A DNA stretch of 64,000 bases from Whalleya microplaca (lineage: Eukaryota > Ascomycota > Sordariomycetes > Xylariales > Xylariaceae). This document shows positions 49,920-63,900 of the stretch, one piece after another (positions within the stretch are counted from its first letter, which is position 1; each line of letters begins with the position of its first letter). The position numbers and the translations under genes were made by a program. A model generated the notes under the pieces. The model saw only the letters and a list, made by a program, of their open reading frames with translations. It was not told the DNA's origin and searched no databases. The DNA lies in contig MU385718.1 of assembly GCA_022497155.1 (NCBI GenBank), forward strand, positions 434,001 to 498,000, written 5' to 3'.

Positions 49920-50440
49920 TGTCACGGGATTTAGCTATAATAATAACAGTGATACTTTTTACTTAATTAATATAATGTAATAAAGCTAAAGATTTAAAAC
50001 TACGGGAAATATATAAGTATTTTAATATTGTCTTAAAATAAAGTGTTAAGGTAAAGCGAAAGTGAAATATATTAAGTTAAAAATTAATATATATAGCTAT
50101 TAAAGCTATTTATATATAATTATATAACTATTTAATGATATTTATTTAGTGAGGTAAATATAAAAGAAAAAGTTAGCTAAATATAAGTATATAATCCACT
50201 ATAAATTGCCTTATAAAATGCTTTATAAATACTTTATAAAGTGCTTTATAACGTGGCTTTAAAGGACTTTTAGTGGCTCTTAAGCTGCTATTAATACCCG
50301 TAATCTCTTTGCCTTATTATAATATAATGGCTACCTCATTTTACCTAATTAGCTGCGAGGCCCGTGCATTATTAATTTCACGCCTTATTATTAAATTACC
50401 CTAGGCTAATTAAGGCATAAAATTAAGTTAATTTATAACA
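49920..50440 (-). mobile_element. Solo LTR, family D, interrupted by a family A solo LTR
   Basis: On the + strand it starts TGTCACGGGA and ends ATTTATAACA, with TTTAA at 49915-49919 and 50441-50445. A 293-bp family A LTR sits in it at 50029-50321. Outside that, the sequence matches the other family D LTRs. Confidence 0.9.
50029..50321 (-). mobile_element. Solo LTR, family A, nested in a family D LTR
   Basis: It starts TGTCTTAAAATAAAG and ends GCCTTATTATA on the + strand, with ATAT at 50025-50028 and 50322-50325. The uninterrupted target is visible in other family D LTRs as GGTATTTTATATAATGG, so the insertion point is exact to within a base or so. Confidence 0.88.
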
Positions 50441-50445
50441 TTTAA

Positions 50446-50878
50446 TTATTTAAAATTACGTTATTTTAAACTTTTAATAGCCTAATAATTATATTTAATA
50501 TTTATAAAAAACGCCGTATTAAAAAACGTTTTTAATAATTTTAACGTTATAATAATATAACTTATAATATTATAAAATGCCCGTTATTATTATATAAATT
50601 AAACCTCCGTAAATTACTCGCTAATAATAAAGCTATAAAATAAATTATAATAGTTATATAATAATAAATATATAACTTTATAATAATTAATATTAAATAG
50701 TTATAAAAAATATAATAAATTAATAAAATCCTTTTAAAAAATTTAATTTTAAAAAATTTAATAAGTTTATTTAATATTAATATTAAGTTTTATATAATTT
50801 ATATAAATTAAAATATAAGGGTTAAATAAAGTCGAAAAATCACCTTTTAAAAACAATAATAATTAAGTTAATCTTGAT
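50446..50878. other. AT-rich degraded sequence, no feature seen
   Basis: This lies between two retroelement insertions. No open frame or repeat is recognised. Confidence 0.35.
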
Positions 50879-50882
50879 ATAT

Positions 50883-53804
50883 TATATTAAAATAAGGTGT
50901 TAAGGTAAAGCGAAAGTAAGATATTAAGTTAAAATGAGTGTATATTAGCTATTAAAGCTATATATATGTGACTATATAACTATTTAGTGAGGTAAATGTG
51001 AGAGAAAAAGTCAGCTATATATAGGTATATAATTTACTATAAAATGCCTTATAAAATGCCTTATAACGTGGCTTTAGGGAGCTTTTAATTACTTTTAAGC
51101 TGCTATTAATATCCGTAATTCCTTTACTTTATTACATCTTTCCCTAATTTTTTAACTAGCGTCCACGCAGCTAAAAAATCAAAAAAACAAAAATAAAAAC
51201 ACGCCCTACACTTAAATGCCTAACCTTTAGATCTAAAAAAAAACAAAAAAAATTTTCACCTTAAAGACTTTATAGTAACAAGTCAAATAGCCACAGCTAT
51301 TAGTAATAGTAATAATAATAAGTTAAGTTAAGTGGCTATAGCTTATAGCAAATTAGCAGTAAATTAAGTGATAGCAAGTGATAATAAGTTAATTAGCTAT
51401 AGCTAGCCACGGCTTTTAATAGGTTAAATAGCTATAGCTATTAGCAGTAGTAAATTAAGTTAAGTAACCTCTTTATAAGCCTCCTTAGCAGTTAATAACA
51501 AGTGATAGCAAGTTAGCAAGTAAGCTAGCCACAGTTATTAATAATAGTAATAATAATAGCAGCTAATAGCCTCCCTTATTACTAAAGGTGGCATTTAAGT
51601 AATAAAGTGTATTAAGGTATAAAAAAGTGTTATCCGATATCGTTATTTATATAAATTATATACGTATTAATAGCTAGCTATATTTAACTATGTATTAAAA
51701 GTATAATTAGCTTATTACTATTACTTATATAAAATAAATAAGTTTATATATAAAAATATACGGTTTAATATTTTTAATATTATTACGCTTTATATTTTTA
51801 ATATATAAAAAAGAAAATTTATAAATTATAAGTAATAAATAACGTAAATATAATATAAATAAAAATAGCTAGCTAGCTATCGATTAAATATATAGCTTAA
51901 TTCGATTTATATAAAAAACAGGTAATTATTAAATAAAATGAAATATTCGCATGCGAAAGTGAGTTTAATAATATATATTTCAAGTGATTATTGCTAGTAA
52001 ATTTTATGCTTCCGTAATATATAATATAAAAGATTATTTTTACTCGATTAATTAAAAAGCAAAAAAGTTAAGGCTTGTCCGGGAAAGTTAAATGTTTTAA
52101 AACAAGGTATTAAAATAAAGTAAAAATAAAATATATTAAGTTAAAAATAAGTGTATATAGTTATTAAAGTTATTTATGTGTGATTATATAACTATTTAAT
52201 AAGGTAAATATAAGGGAAAAAGTTAGCTATATATAAGTATATAATCTACTATAAATTGCCTTATAAAGTGCTTTATAAATACCTTATAAAGTGCTTTATA
52301 ACGTGGCTTTAAGGAGCTTTTAATTACTTTTAAGCTGCTATTAATACCCGTAATTCCTTTACTTTATTACATCCTTCCCTGATTTTTCAGCTAGCGTCCA
52401 CGCAGCTGAAAAAACAAAAAAAAAAAAACAAAAATAAAAACACGCCCCACACTTAAATGCCTGACCTTCAGATCTGGAAAAAAAAAAAAATTTTCACCCC
52501 AGGGACCTTAGGGTAACAGGTCAGATAGCCACAGCTATTAGCAGCAGCAGCAGGTCAAGTGATAACAGGTCAGCTAGCCACAGCTATTAGCAGCAGCAGG
52601 TGGTTAGGTGACAATAGGTCAGCTAGCCATAGCTAGCAGCAGCAGCAGGTCAGGTGACCTCCCTGTAAGCCTCCCTAGCAGCTGACAGCAGGTGACAGCA
52701 GGTTAGCAGGTGACAGCAGGTTAGCTAGCCACAGCTATTAGCAGCAGCAGCTGACAGCCTCCCTTGCTGCTAAAGGTGGCATTCAAGTGATATAGTGTAT
52801 CAAGGTGTGTAAAAGTGTCATCCGATATTGTCGTCTATATAAATTATATACGTATTAATAGCTAGCTACATCTAGCTATATATTAAGTATAATTAGCTTA
52901 TCACTGTTACTTATATAAAATAGACAGGTTTATATGTAAAAATATACGGTTTAATATCTTTAGTATTATTACGCTTTGTGTTTCTAGTGTTTTAATATAT
53001 AAAAAAAAGAAAATTCGTAAATTATGAGTAATAAATAACGTAAATATAATATAAATAAAAACAGCTAGCTAGCTATTAATCGAGTATATAGCTTAATTCG
53101 ATTTATATAAAAAATAAATAATTATCGGATAAAATGAAATGTTCGCGTGCGAAAATAAGTTTAATAATATATACTTTAAGTGGCTATTATTAGTAAATTT
53201 TATGCCTTTATAACTTATAGTATTTTAAAAAGGACTATTTTACTCGATTAATTAAAAGGCAAAAAAGTTAAGGCTTATCCGGGAAAGCTAAATGTCTTAA
53301 AACAAGGTATCGGGGTAAATCGAAAGTAAAATATTAAGTTAAAAATAAGTGTATATAGCTATTAAAGCTATTTATATATATAACTATTATTATAAAGCTA
53401 GTGTGCCGTGGCATATATATATCGCTTGTTTTTTTTTCTTTTACTTTTAAATAAAACATACATAGCTTAGACGGCCTTATCGCCGATAATAAACATATCT
53501 CTCCTTTCGATTAATAGCTGTTATAAGTGACTCTTTTGTTTCGTTACCTCGATTACCTCCGATTAATTAAGCTATAAAGTGGCACCTTTTTCACCCTAAC
53601 ACCTTATTTTAAAACACTATATAACTATTTAATAAAGTAAATATAAGGGAAAAAGTTAGCTATATATAAGTATATAATTTACTATAAATTGCCTTATAAA
53701 ATACCCTATAAATACCTTATAAAATACCTTATAACGTGGCTTTAAAGGGCTTTTAATAGCTCTTAAGCTATTATTAATACCCGTAATCCCCTTGCCTCAT
53801 TACA
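50883..53804 (-). mobile_element. Family A TRIM tandem: three LTRs, two interiors
   Basis: Order along +: LTR 50883-51136, interior 51137-52092, LTR 52093-52371, interior 52372-53292, LTR 53293-53804. ATAT flanks the whole array (50879-50882 and 53805-53808), so it sits at one insertion site. Both interiors show, on the minus strand, a polypurine tract (AGGGAAGGA or AGGGAAAGA) against the following LTR. The right LTR is enlarged by a family C solo LTR. The right interior keeps AGCAGCAGC-type triplets; the left one has them mutated to AGTAATAAT. Confidence 0.88.
53388..53616 (+). mobile_element. Solo LTR, family C, nested in a family A LTR
   Basis: This 229-bp block runs from TATTATAAAGC (from TGTTATGGGGC) to TTATTTTAAAACA, flanked by CTAT at 53384-53387 and 53617-53620. 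It is homologous to 18402-18628 and 47062-47288 but in the opposite orientation. Confidence 0.88.
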
Positions 53805-53808
53805 ATAT

Positions 53809-56800
53809 ATAAAACATATATAATAATATAGTTTTATTATAACCTTTAATCGTTTATATAATACTTATATTATAATATAAAGCTTATTTAATACTAATTA
53901 ATAATTGTCGGCTTAATTATTATACGATTATAAATTAGTAAAAGTAAAAAAACGAAATTAAGTTTTATTACTGCCGGTGCTAATTAAGGTAATAAATATA
54001 ACGTTCGTATTATAACTTAAAAATAACCTTACTTTTTTAGCCAGTTAAAAAAAATAAGTTTACTTTTTAAACGTCCGAGTTTTTTATTCGCATAAGTTAA
54101 AAGCTAATATTATTTATCGGCTAATTAAATAGTAATACTTAATTAAAGCTATATATAATTAGGAAAATAAAAAATGCGCTATCGCATATAAAAATACCAA
54201 AAATAATTATTAAATTATATAATACGAAACGACTATACGTAAAATATCGTTAAATAACCTAGCGGAAATAAAACCTTTAAATAATAAAATCGAATTTACG
54301 TATAAAAAAATAAGCGATTAAAATATAATCCCCCTAAAAATATAAAAAATGGCAATAAATTCTAAACTTTAATACGAATTAATCGATATTAAAAAAAATT
54401 ATTTAACGTATATTTAATAATATATTTCGTATAAATAATAATAGAGATTTTATAAATAAACGTATTAAAATAAACCTTATTAAATAACTTTAATAATAAA
54501 TTTAAAAAATAATTAAATTATTAATTTAAAATAATTTACCGTACATTTTATAAAAAACTATTTTTAATTCTCGAATAAAAAAAGTTTTAAATATTTAATA
54601 ATATTATTATATAAAAATATTTAGCTAAATTACGTAATATTATCGATAATTTTATAATTACCCCTATAATATAATAAATATTTAGTAAATAACTACCCGT
54701 ATAATAAACACTAGAAATCCTAACGCGATAAATAGTCGAAAGTTTTATATAATAAATACTAGAAGTTTTTACGCAATAAATAATCGAAAGTTTTATATAA
54801 TAAACACTAAAAGTCCTTATATAATAAATAGTCGAAAATCTCGCATAACACTTAATAAAATAACTAAAATAAAACGTCTAAAAATAGACACTTATATAAT
54901 AAATAGTCGAAAGTCTTATATTACGCCCGGTAAAATAACTAAAATAAAACGTCCCAAAATAAATAATAAATAAAGCTATATAATAAGTCCTTTTAAAAAT
55001 TAAATTTTTATAAAAAATAAAAAAACTTCCCTTAAAAACTTTATATAAATATATTAAAATGTTTAATTTATATAATAAATATTACGTATAAATTATTACC
55101 GATTTAAGTTATTTATAATAGCTTTATTAATTTATATAAGGTTTTAGTATTTTAAAGAAAATAAAGAAAAAACCGTAACTATACTAAAAAACTATACGAT
55201 ATTTTATATAATAAAATATAAATTTTTATTAGCTATTATCGATAACTATAAATTACAGAAAACTAATATTATACGGTATTTCTTAATATTTTTTTTAACT
55301 ACGCGGAAAATTTTTACCTTAACTATATCGGCCCGGATAAAAAATAAAATAAAATATACGTAATAATAAATATATACTTTAATACTAATTTTAATTATAA
55401 TATTTATTAGGTAAATTAGACTATTTTTATTTTCGTATAAACTAAAAAAGAAAATCCTAATAAAATAATAATAAAAGTATGAAAAATATTATTCGATCGA
55501 CTTTAATTTATATAACGAGTATTAAGGTATAGATATTAAAAAAAACTTCCGTTATATATAGTAATTACTCGAGTATATCGTAAAATACTAAAACTTAAAA
55601 CAGCTTTTATATATTAAAAACTAACGTACGAAATATTATTTTCTAATTTACGGATATCGCTTTAAGTAATAATAAATAAAAGGTTAATATAATATATATA
55701 TAATAAAATACTAAGCATTAACTATATCGACCGATAATATAAATCTAACTATAAAAACCGATAAAAATAACTGTTTAATAAAAATAAATAATCCCGTATA
55801 ATATTATCGATAAAACGGAATAATAAAATACCTTTTAAATTACTACCTTTCCGAACTTTATATATAGTACTATAAAATAAAAAATGTTTTATATATAAAA
55901 AAGTTAGATACTAGTTAATAAACTACCTAAAATTAGAAAAAAAAACGTACGAGAAACTAATACCTATAAGTATATTAAACTTTAAAGCAAAAAATATCGC
56001 ACGAAAAATTTAATATATATCTTATAAAATATAAAAGAAAACTATAATTATAAAATATATACGAAACCGATGAATTAAATTTTAAAAATAAAATTTAATC
56101 TAATTATTTAATAAATCTTATATTTTCTTATTATATAATAAGCGAAAATATTTACGTAATATTTAAAACTATAAAAATAATTTAATTTATATTATAAAAC
56201 CCGTATAATATAATATATTAAAATAAATTATAAGATATAGAAATAGCGAAATTTTTTATTATAAAAAAACCATAAATATTAGCGTATTTTAAAGAGAATT
56301 TAAATATCTCTATATTATATAAAAACTAAAGTTTATATATATTAAATTTAGTCCGTATAAAATTATTTCTTTAATTAATATAATATAAATAAAAAACTTC
56401 CTAAAATAAATTACATATTATATTTTAAAAACGTCGATACTATTTTTATTTTCGCTTTAAAACGCCGATAATTTAAAAGCGTATTTTAATAATATTTTTA
56501 ATATTATTATACGGCTAAACGGTAAAACAATTTCTATAATACGGAAATAAAGATATCTGTTTTTTAACGTTAGCTATATAAAAGCTAAAACATTTTTTAT
56601 AAAAATAAAACTTAAAAAATTACACCGTTATTTTAAATACCCTTATAGAAAACAGTTATATAAGCTTTTTAAAAATGTAGGTTATAGTAATACTAAAAAA
56701 CTTATATTAAAAAAAATCCGGAAATTTTACTACTAATATTAATTATATAACCTTACCTTTAAAAGATTTAAATTTTCGCTAAAAATAAAAATTACTTTAA

Positions 56801-57516
56801 CTATAAAATTGTTATAAACGTTATATAATTAAATAATCGGAACGTTTTATATATTATTAACGTAAATATAAACTTTTAAACAGCTATATTTTTTAAATTT
56901 TTATTCGTATAAAATACTTAAAACATATTATATAAATATTAAATATATACTTATATTAAATTATTAAATTATATCGTATATAATTTTAATATAAATTTCG
57001 TATTTAAAAAATTTCGGAATAACGTAAAAATTATAAATATTTTATATAAGAAAATGCCAATTAAAATATATTAAATAATAAGGAAAATCGAACGTTTATA
57101 TATATTACTAAAACAGACGTATAATATATTAAAAGCAGAAATTAAATATTATATAAATAACAAAATTATTTTATAAATAATAATTAAAGCTTTAAATAAT
57201 ATAGCTAAATTAAATAATATTATACTTATATTATTAGTTTTTAAAATATATTTAAAAATTAATTAAAACTTATTACTATTACTAAATATCGTATAATAAA
57301 TAAAAACGGTATAAAAAATAATAAAAATATTATAAAATATTTATATAGAAATTAAAATTAATTAAGCGATTAATACATAAAATAAACTAAATATATATAA
57401 AATATTATTTCTATTGTTTAAAAACGAAATATTAGTTTAAAAAAAACTAAAGCTAGAAAAAGCTATATAAAATTAAAGAAATTAAAAACTATACCGTTAT
57501 AATAATAATATAAAGA
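53809..57516. other. AT-rich degraded sequence, unclassified, probably + coding once
   Basis: There are stops in all frames. A 48-bp tandem repeat of 16-codon period (54,701-54,844) and spaced CGA/CCG remnants suggest a former coding region on one strand. I could not match any part to a retroelement or transposase domain with confidence; Ty1/copia is one possibility. Confidence 0.4.
54701..54844 (+). repeat. 48-bp minisatellite, three units
   Basis: The units at 54701-54748, 54749-54796 and 54797-54844 share ATAATAAACACTA and AATAGTCGAAAG. A further partial unit occurs near 54,886-54,920. Differences are almost all C/T or G/A. The period is a multiple of three, so it may be a decayed peptide repeat. 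Confidence 0.75.
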
Positions 57517-57696
57517 TTAAGGGTGTATAAGAATAAAGTGAATAAATAAAAGATAATAATAATAATAATGGAAGGAGGGACCTTTACAGCTATAGTTAAA
57601 GGCTATAGCTTTTAATATAAATGTGTGCTTTATTTAATCTATTTATCTTATCTATAAGTGGGGTTACCAAGTAATCCCGTTATTATAGCGTGTTAA
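57517..57696 (+). mobile_element. Family F miniature element
   Basis: This 180-bp copy runs from TTAAGGGTGTATAAG to ATTATAGCGTGTTAA and matches 48921-49102. It contains GGCTATAGCTTTTAATATAA and the GTGGGGTTACC...GTAATCCCG imperfect hairpin. It is less AT-rich than its surroundings. Confidence 0.68.
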
Positions 57697-57949
57697 AATG
57701 CCGGCCATAAAAAATGGCTGCTACTTTTAGTAGTGTTTATATAGGCGTTTTCCGAGGCTGTCCTCGTTTCCTCTCGGGTAATTAAAAAGGCTATAGCTAT
57801 AGTGGCTATGGAATACCGCTATTATTATTAAATAAAATGTGGCTAATTAATTTCGGTCGCCCTTTATAGCGTTTTTAATATTCCTTAATTAATTTTAATA
57901 ATTTTTATAATTTATTTTTATTTCTTTATTTATTTTACTCGTTACCCCA
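57697..57949. other. Less AT-rich patch at the 3' end of element H
   Basis: Contains CCGAGGCTGTCCTCG (a small hairpin-like run) and AGGCTATAGCTATAGTGGC. It may be the 3' untranslated part or LTR of element H, but no second copy is in the window to prove this. Confidence 0.35.
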
Positions 57950-60900
57950 GCCTTTTTATTTAATAAAATATTAGAAAGTATTTTTTTTTATTAAGACGGT
58001 GCTACTTAATTATTTTAGTTTTATATATCTCGTAGTTACCTTTATTATTTATATTTTAATCGGCTTTAATTAGTTCTAGTAGCAGTTTTTATTTTTTAAA
58101 TAAGTCCGATCCCTGTCGATCTTTAAAATATATAACCGAAATAACTGGATGTATATTATAAGTATCGGGGATATTAAAACAATATACAAGCTTTTTAATA
58201 TGTTCTAAAACCTTTTATAGCTTTATTTTTTGTTAGGAATATTTTTTAAATAGTTTTCCTAGCAAATAATACTTTTTATAAAGCTTTAAAAAAACCTCGT
58301 TTCCGATATCGAATTTAATTATACGATATTTCTAGTTATATATTCGCTTAATCTTAGTTGCGGCAAAATTTATAGCCAGTTTAGCATTTTATTATAAGTA
58401 TTATTATAGGGCCTTTACGTTATTAAAAGCTATATTAACTCCTGTGCCGATTATAATATTACGCGGGCTAAATAATTTAAAACCGAATAATTATTTATAA
58501 GGTATTAATTAAATCGCTTTTAAATAAATACTATTTAAATTTTATTATAAAAATAAAAGTAACTTTAGCTAACTACTTTCCGGATATATAAAGTAGTAAT
58601 ATTTAATACCGATTTTAACTATTTATACCTTCCGTTTGGAAAATCCGTCTCTTTATAAATAATATATTATAGTTATAAATAATTTTATCTCTAGGGCTTT
58701 CTAAATACCCTTTTAAAAGTCGGATATAAATTTCTTATTCCTATTTGATATAATCTCTTTAAAAATTCCCTAATTTAATAAAAGTAGTTATCGCGTAAAA
58801 ATATCGGCCTAATTTTTAGCTATATACCTAATATTACCTAGTATTAATATAGTCTTTTTAAAAGTTACGTAAAAAACTGGCATAATATAATCGAAATAGT
58901 CTTTATTACGCCTTTATAATTTCTATAGTAAATTATCGGCTTTTATTTTAAAAAGTTTTATAATAAAGTCGATCGTAATTATTTATATCGGGAACAGATC
59001 TTCCGGTCGGGTTAATTAGTAATTGCCAGGCGTTTTTTTACAAACGGTTTAATAAAGTTTATATTCCGGATAATATTAAATATACTTTTTAATAAAGTAC
59101 GTTTTTTATACGATTATAAATCCCTTTAGATTTTATAATATGCGTTTTTTTTTAAAAATAATGTTTATTATTATAAGCTGTAACTAAAATATCTTTAACT
59201 AACGCGTATAAAATATATAGTCGATAATTTCCCGATCGATCGATATTATATAATAGTTTATTATTAAGTTCGAAAGAATAGCTTATCTTAAACCCTTTAC
59301 AAATTTCGGTAATAATTCGCAAATATTTTATATCTTTATTATAAATATTATAAAATTTCTTTCTAATTCCGGGATTTATAACTATCTCGGTAATTTTTAT
59401 TATATTTTAAATTTTATCTAAAATTAGTAGCTCTTTTGTCCGTTTAAGCTTTTTTTCGTTATTTTTTTTATTCTAAATAATACGCAATTTACTAAAAGCA
59501 TTAGATATAAAATTTAGCTTCCCTACTAAATAATATACCTAGAATTTATATTATAATAAATAAATAAAAAAGTTAATAAATCGCTTATTAGCGCGTTCTA
59601 ATAAAGAGGTATTAAATATAGTTTGGTTTACGATTTTTTTAATAACTAAATAATCCGTTAAAACTATAACGGGCTTATTAAATAATTAGATAGTTATACG
59701 GAGCTTTTTTATAGCCCAAATTAAATAAGTTATTTCTAATTTTAATAGGCCGTATTTTATTTTTGCGCTAAATAAGTAGCGGCTAAAATATATAATTAAT
59801 ATAATTTACGTTAATAATATAGGCGTACCGGGATGCCACTCGTATTTGTTTTTTAGCTAAAATATTATAACCTTAAATCCCTACTTAATAAACTTATTTA
59901 CTTAAAAAAAGAGGGGTTTATCCGGGTTATAATAATAAATTACGGTTTTTTTATAAATAAAATTTTATATAGCTTTAAAAAACTTAAGCTCCGCTTTAAT
60001 TAGTTTATAAAATGTCGATTTATAATAAGCCTGTCTTTTATTTAGATTATTATCTTTTATTTTCTCTGCTTTATGCCCTTTCGCTAGTAATATAGTTTTG
60101 CGTTTTTATAAAGGGTCGGTTAATTATGTAAAGTATAGAAAAAGCAGCTATAAAAACTCGCTTACGCTAAAATACTGCTCGAAAACCTTTAATTACCGGG
60201 AAAAGGCGATATTCCGGAAGGCTATTAATTTTTTAGCTATAGTAGTTATTTTAAAGGCATTTATTTTAATTTTAAGTAGCTTTATAAAAAAATACCTTAC
60301 GAAAAATTTCTTAAGTAATATCGACATTTCTTTTTAGGCAAAAAGCTTAAAGATACGATTTAAATAAGTTAAATAAGTTTTAGTATTATCGGAAAAAATA
60401 ACGATATTATTAATAAATATTCGGCAAAAATTTAAATAAAGGCGTAATAACTTATTTATATACCTTTATATATAAGCCGGTAAGTTTTGAAATTTTATTA
60501 AGGCTACTATAAATCGCTTAAAACCTTTATAGCTAATTATAATAAACCTGTTTTAAAAATTCTTATAAACTTTAAATTAATAAAAAAATAATATAACGTT
60601 AATTACTATAATATAATATTTCCTTTATAAAAATGCGATTATTTTAGATTATAAAGGCAGGGGATAGTTATCCGGTATAATAAGTTTATTTAATTTACGC
60701 AAGTTAATAATTATTTTTCTTTTTAATGCTTTTCCCGATATACGTTATATTACGAAAAGTAGATATATAAAAAGGATAAAATCTTCTGCTTACTTTATCC
60801 GATTTTAGGTATATAATTTATTATATATATCGTTAATTACCTTTTAGTTTTTTTTAAAAAGGGGATATTTACGCGCGTTTAGTCGCTAATTTTGCTATTT

Positions 60901-63900
60901 TTTTATAAGTGGAATTTTTATTTGCTGGTTTTCGGAGATATTAATTATTTCCTAATCGGTTTATAACTTTAGGTATTTATTAATAAAATCGCAAAGCTTA
61001 TTTATATATATAGCGTTTTCTATATAAATATATACTTTTTTTAAAGTTAATTTTTCTAAAAGGTCGGGTAGTTTTTTAATTCCCGATATCGTATAAATAT
61101 TAGGTATGCGGGACTTTTTAAAGTTATCGCTATATAAGTTTTCCGATAGTAATTTTATTAGTTATATAATATTATAAACTATATTTAATAATGGGGTATT
61201 ACTAATAAAAGCTTAAGTATTATTTAAAGGATTTAAGTATTTATGCCCTACCGTTTTTATTATATTAATAGGTAGATTTATATTAGGGTTATCGGAAATT
61301 ATAAATAATATATCGAGGTTTATATTAAACTTTGTATTTAGTAGTATTACTATCGATATACCTGGTATTTCGATATATTTAAGGTCTTGTTATATAGCGT
61401 ATATAGGAATGTCTGGAGTTATAATGTAAGTGGGTACGCTATTTCTTAAAACGGGGCTTATAAAGTTGCCAATCGCTTATATATAGTTTATAGTATTTAA
61501 TTTAAGCACTATAGCTATTATTGCTATATTAATTACCGGCTTTAGCATTAAGGAAGCATTTATTAAGAAAATAATAAATATTATAAAACTTGCCGCTATT
61601 ATTAAGGCTTTAAAACCCTTTTTTTATATATTTACGAAATATCCGCTATTAATTATTTCCTTTATTAAATTTATTTTAGTATTTTTGGAAATAGTTATTT
61701 ACTTATTTAATTTATTTTAAGTTATAATTATTTATAGCGTTTTAATATCGATAATTATATTTATAATAATAATATAATATAATATAAAAAAAAAGCTGCG
61801 ATTATTTAGTAATAGTTTATAGTTTATTTAAATATACGCAGATTTTCCTAGCTAAAGCGTAACCTTTCTTATATTTATAACTTTTTTTTTATATAGTTAA
61901 CTATATATAATATACTTAAAATCTACCGCAAATCCGTTAAATATATTAAATCTAATTACTAAACTTTTATAGCTAATATTAGCTTTATATAAATTAAATA
62001 TATTATTCCCGATTAAAATATTAAATTAAAACTTATTATTTATAACTTATTTTTCTTTTATAAATTATATAAAGGTTAGTTGGCCTTTAGTATTATATTT
62101 TATAAAGTAAAATAAAAAGCGTGCCTATCCGAATAACTCGACTAATTTTTTCCCGATTTCCTTTAGTATTTTAAAGAACGGTATAATAAAATATTTAAAA
62201 GTTTTTAAATACTTTCTTTTAATTATTATTTATCCTATTCCTAAATTAATATATATTATTATAACTGGGCTATTTAGTTATATTTATATTTTAATATAAA
62301 AATAAGTATAATTAAATTTTAAATAAACGTTAGAAAAGTTTACGGGAGGAGTTATTTTAATAATAAATTTGTTATTTATTTTTTCCGCTAATAATTTCCG
62401 TACGATTTCTTTTTAAGGCAGTTTTAAAGGATTTAGTAATAGCTAAATTTATCCGGTTCTAACGTTATTATATATTTTTAAATAATTAAATAACTTATTC
62501 CGAAACGTAAAAATTTAATAATAATATTTATATATTTATCGGATTAAATTTAATAAAGATAACGTTTAAATAATTTCCCTGGCTTTATTTAATAAATATA
62601 TTTTTACGTATTATTTAAGGAGCTAAAGTATATTAAATGTTGTATTATAATATCTATAAATTTTTAATATATTAAATATTAAAAATACTTATTTATAGTT
62701 TAATATTATATCCGAGTTGCTATTTTTTATTAACGAGGTGTTTAATTTTTTTGCGTTTATATTATTAGCAAAATATATTTTATTACGTCCCTAATTATAG
62801 TTATAATAATTATTTCCTTAATTAGCATTACGGGGTTAATTATTACGTTAATCGGAATTTCGGTAATTAGGTTTATATATATCGAGATATTTTTTAGGCG
62901 CTTTATTATTATAGCGTCTATTGCTGCGTATATTATTATCGCGTTTATTTTTATCGCGTTTATTACGGTTATTTTGATTGCGGTTATTTCGATTGCGGTT
63001 GTCTCGATTACGGTTATTTCGATCGCGGTTATCTCGATCGCGGTCCCGGCGCTCCCAAATATCCGATCGGTATTTATTATCGGTACGTTAGTTATTACTA
63101 TCCCGATAGCGTTACTTTTTTTCGTAAATATAGTCGCGTTACCGATCCTTTAATTAATAATAATTATAATTATTATTTTGTCGTAAGGTTTTAAAGTAAT
63201 TTTATTAGGGATAATTATTTAATATTAATAAAGACGGTATATATAATTTAGTAATATATAAATATATAATAGCGGCTAAACTAATTAATAATAGCTTAAA
63301 TTTTTTTACTGCTTATATATATATAATAAGTGTTTTATTTTTTTATAATACGCGAAAAAACTTTTTAATATTTAAAAATATTTATAACTATATTTATATT
63401 ATTACTTTATATTAATTGCGATTATTTTTAGCTAGTGTACTTATAGCTTATATATACCGTAATTTCTTTTAAATATATTATACTAATATAGATTTATTTC
63501 GTGTAATATTTTTAAAGATTAGGCTGGAGTTTATAAAACGTTCCGTAATAATTATAAGTTTTAATATAAATCTTTTTATTAAACCTTTAATTATAGTTTC
63601 TAATTTTAATATATATAGATTCTTACGTCGCTATTATATTAACTTATTATTTTATTATAAAATTGCTGCTTTATTTAATAATATTTGCTATAAAAACCGT
63701 ATTTATTTCTCGTTATTTTATTTCGTATTATTGTCCTTTAAAAATATATTAATTCGCTTTTAGAAGCTAAAAATGTTAGTAAATATAAAGGTGCAATTAT
63801 TAATTACTATTTTAATATTATTCGGGTTATTATAATATAAATTAAACTGTTTAATGTCTTTTCGTTTAAGCTTAAAAAAGTTATATCTAAATCTTTATAA

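Noticed and set aside
60098..60337. 79-codon open frame on the + strand
   Set aside because: It lies antisense to the decayed reverse transcriptase region of minus-strand element H and has no motif of its own.
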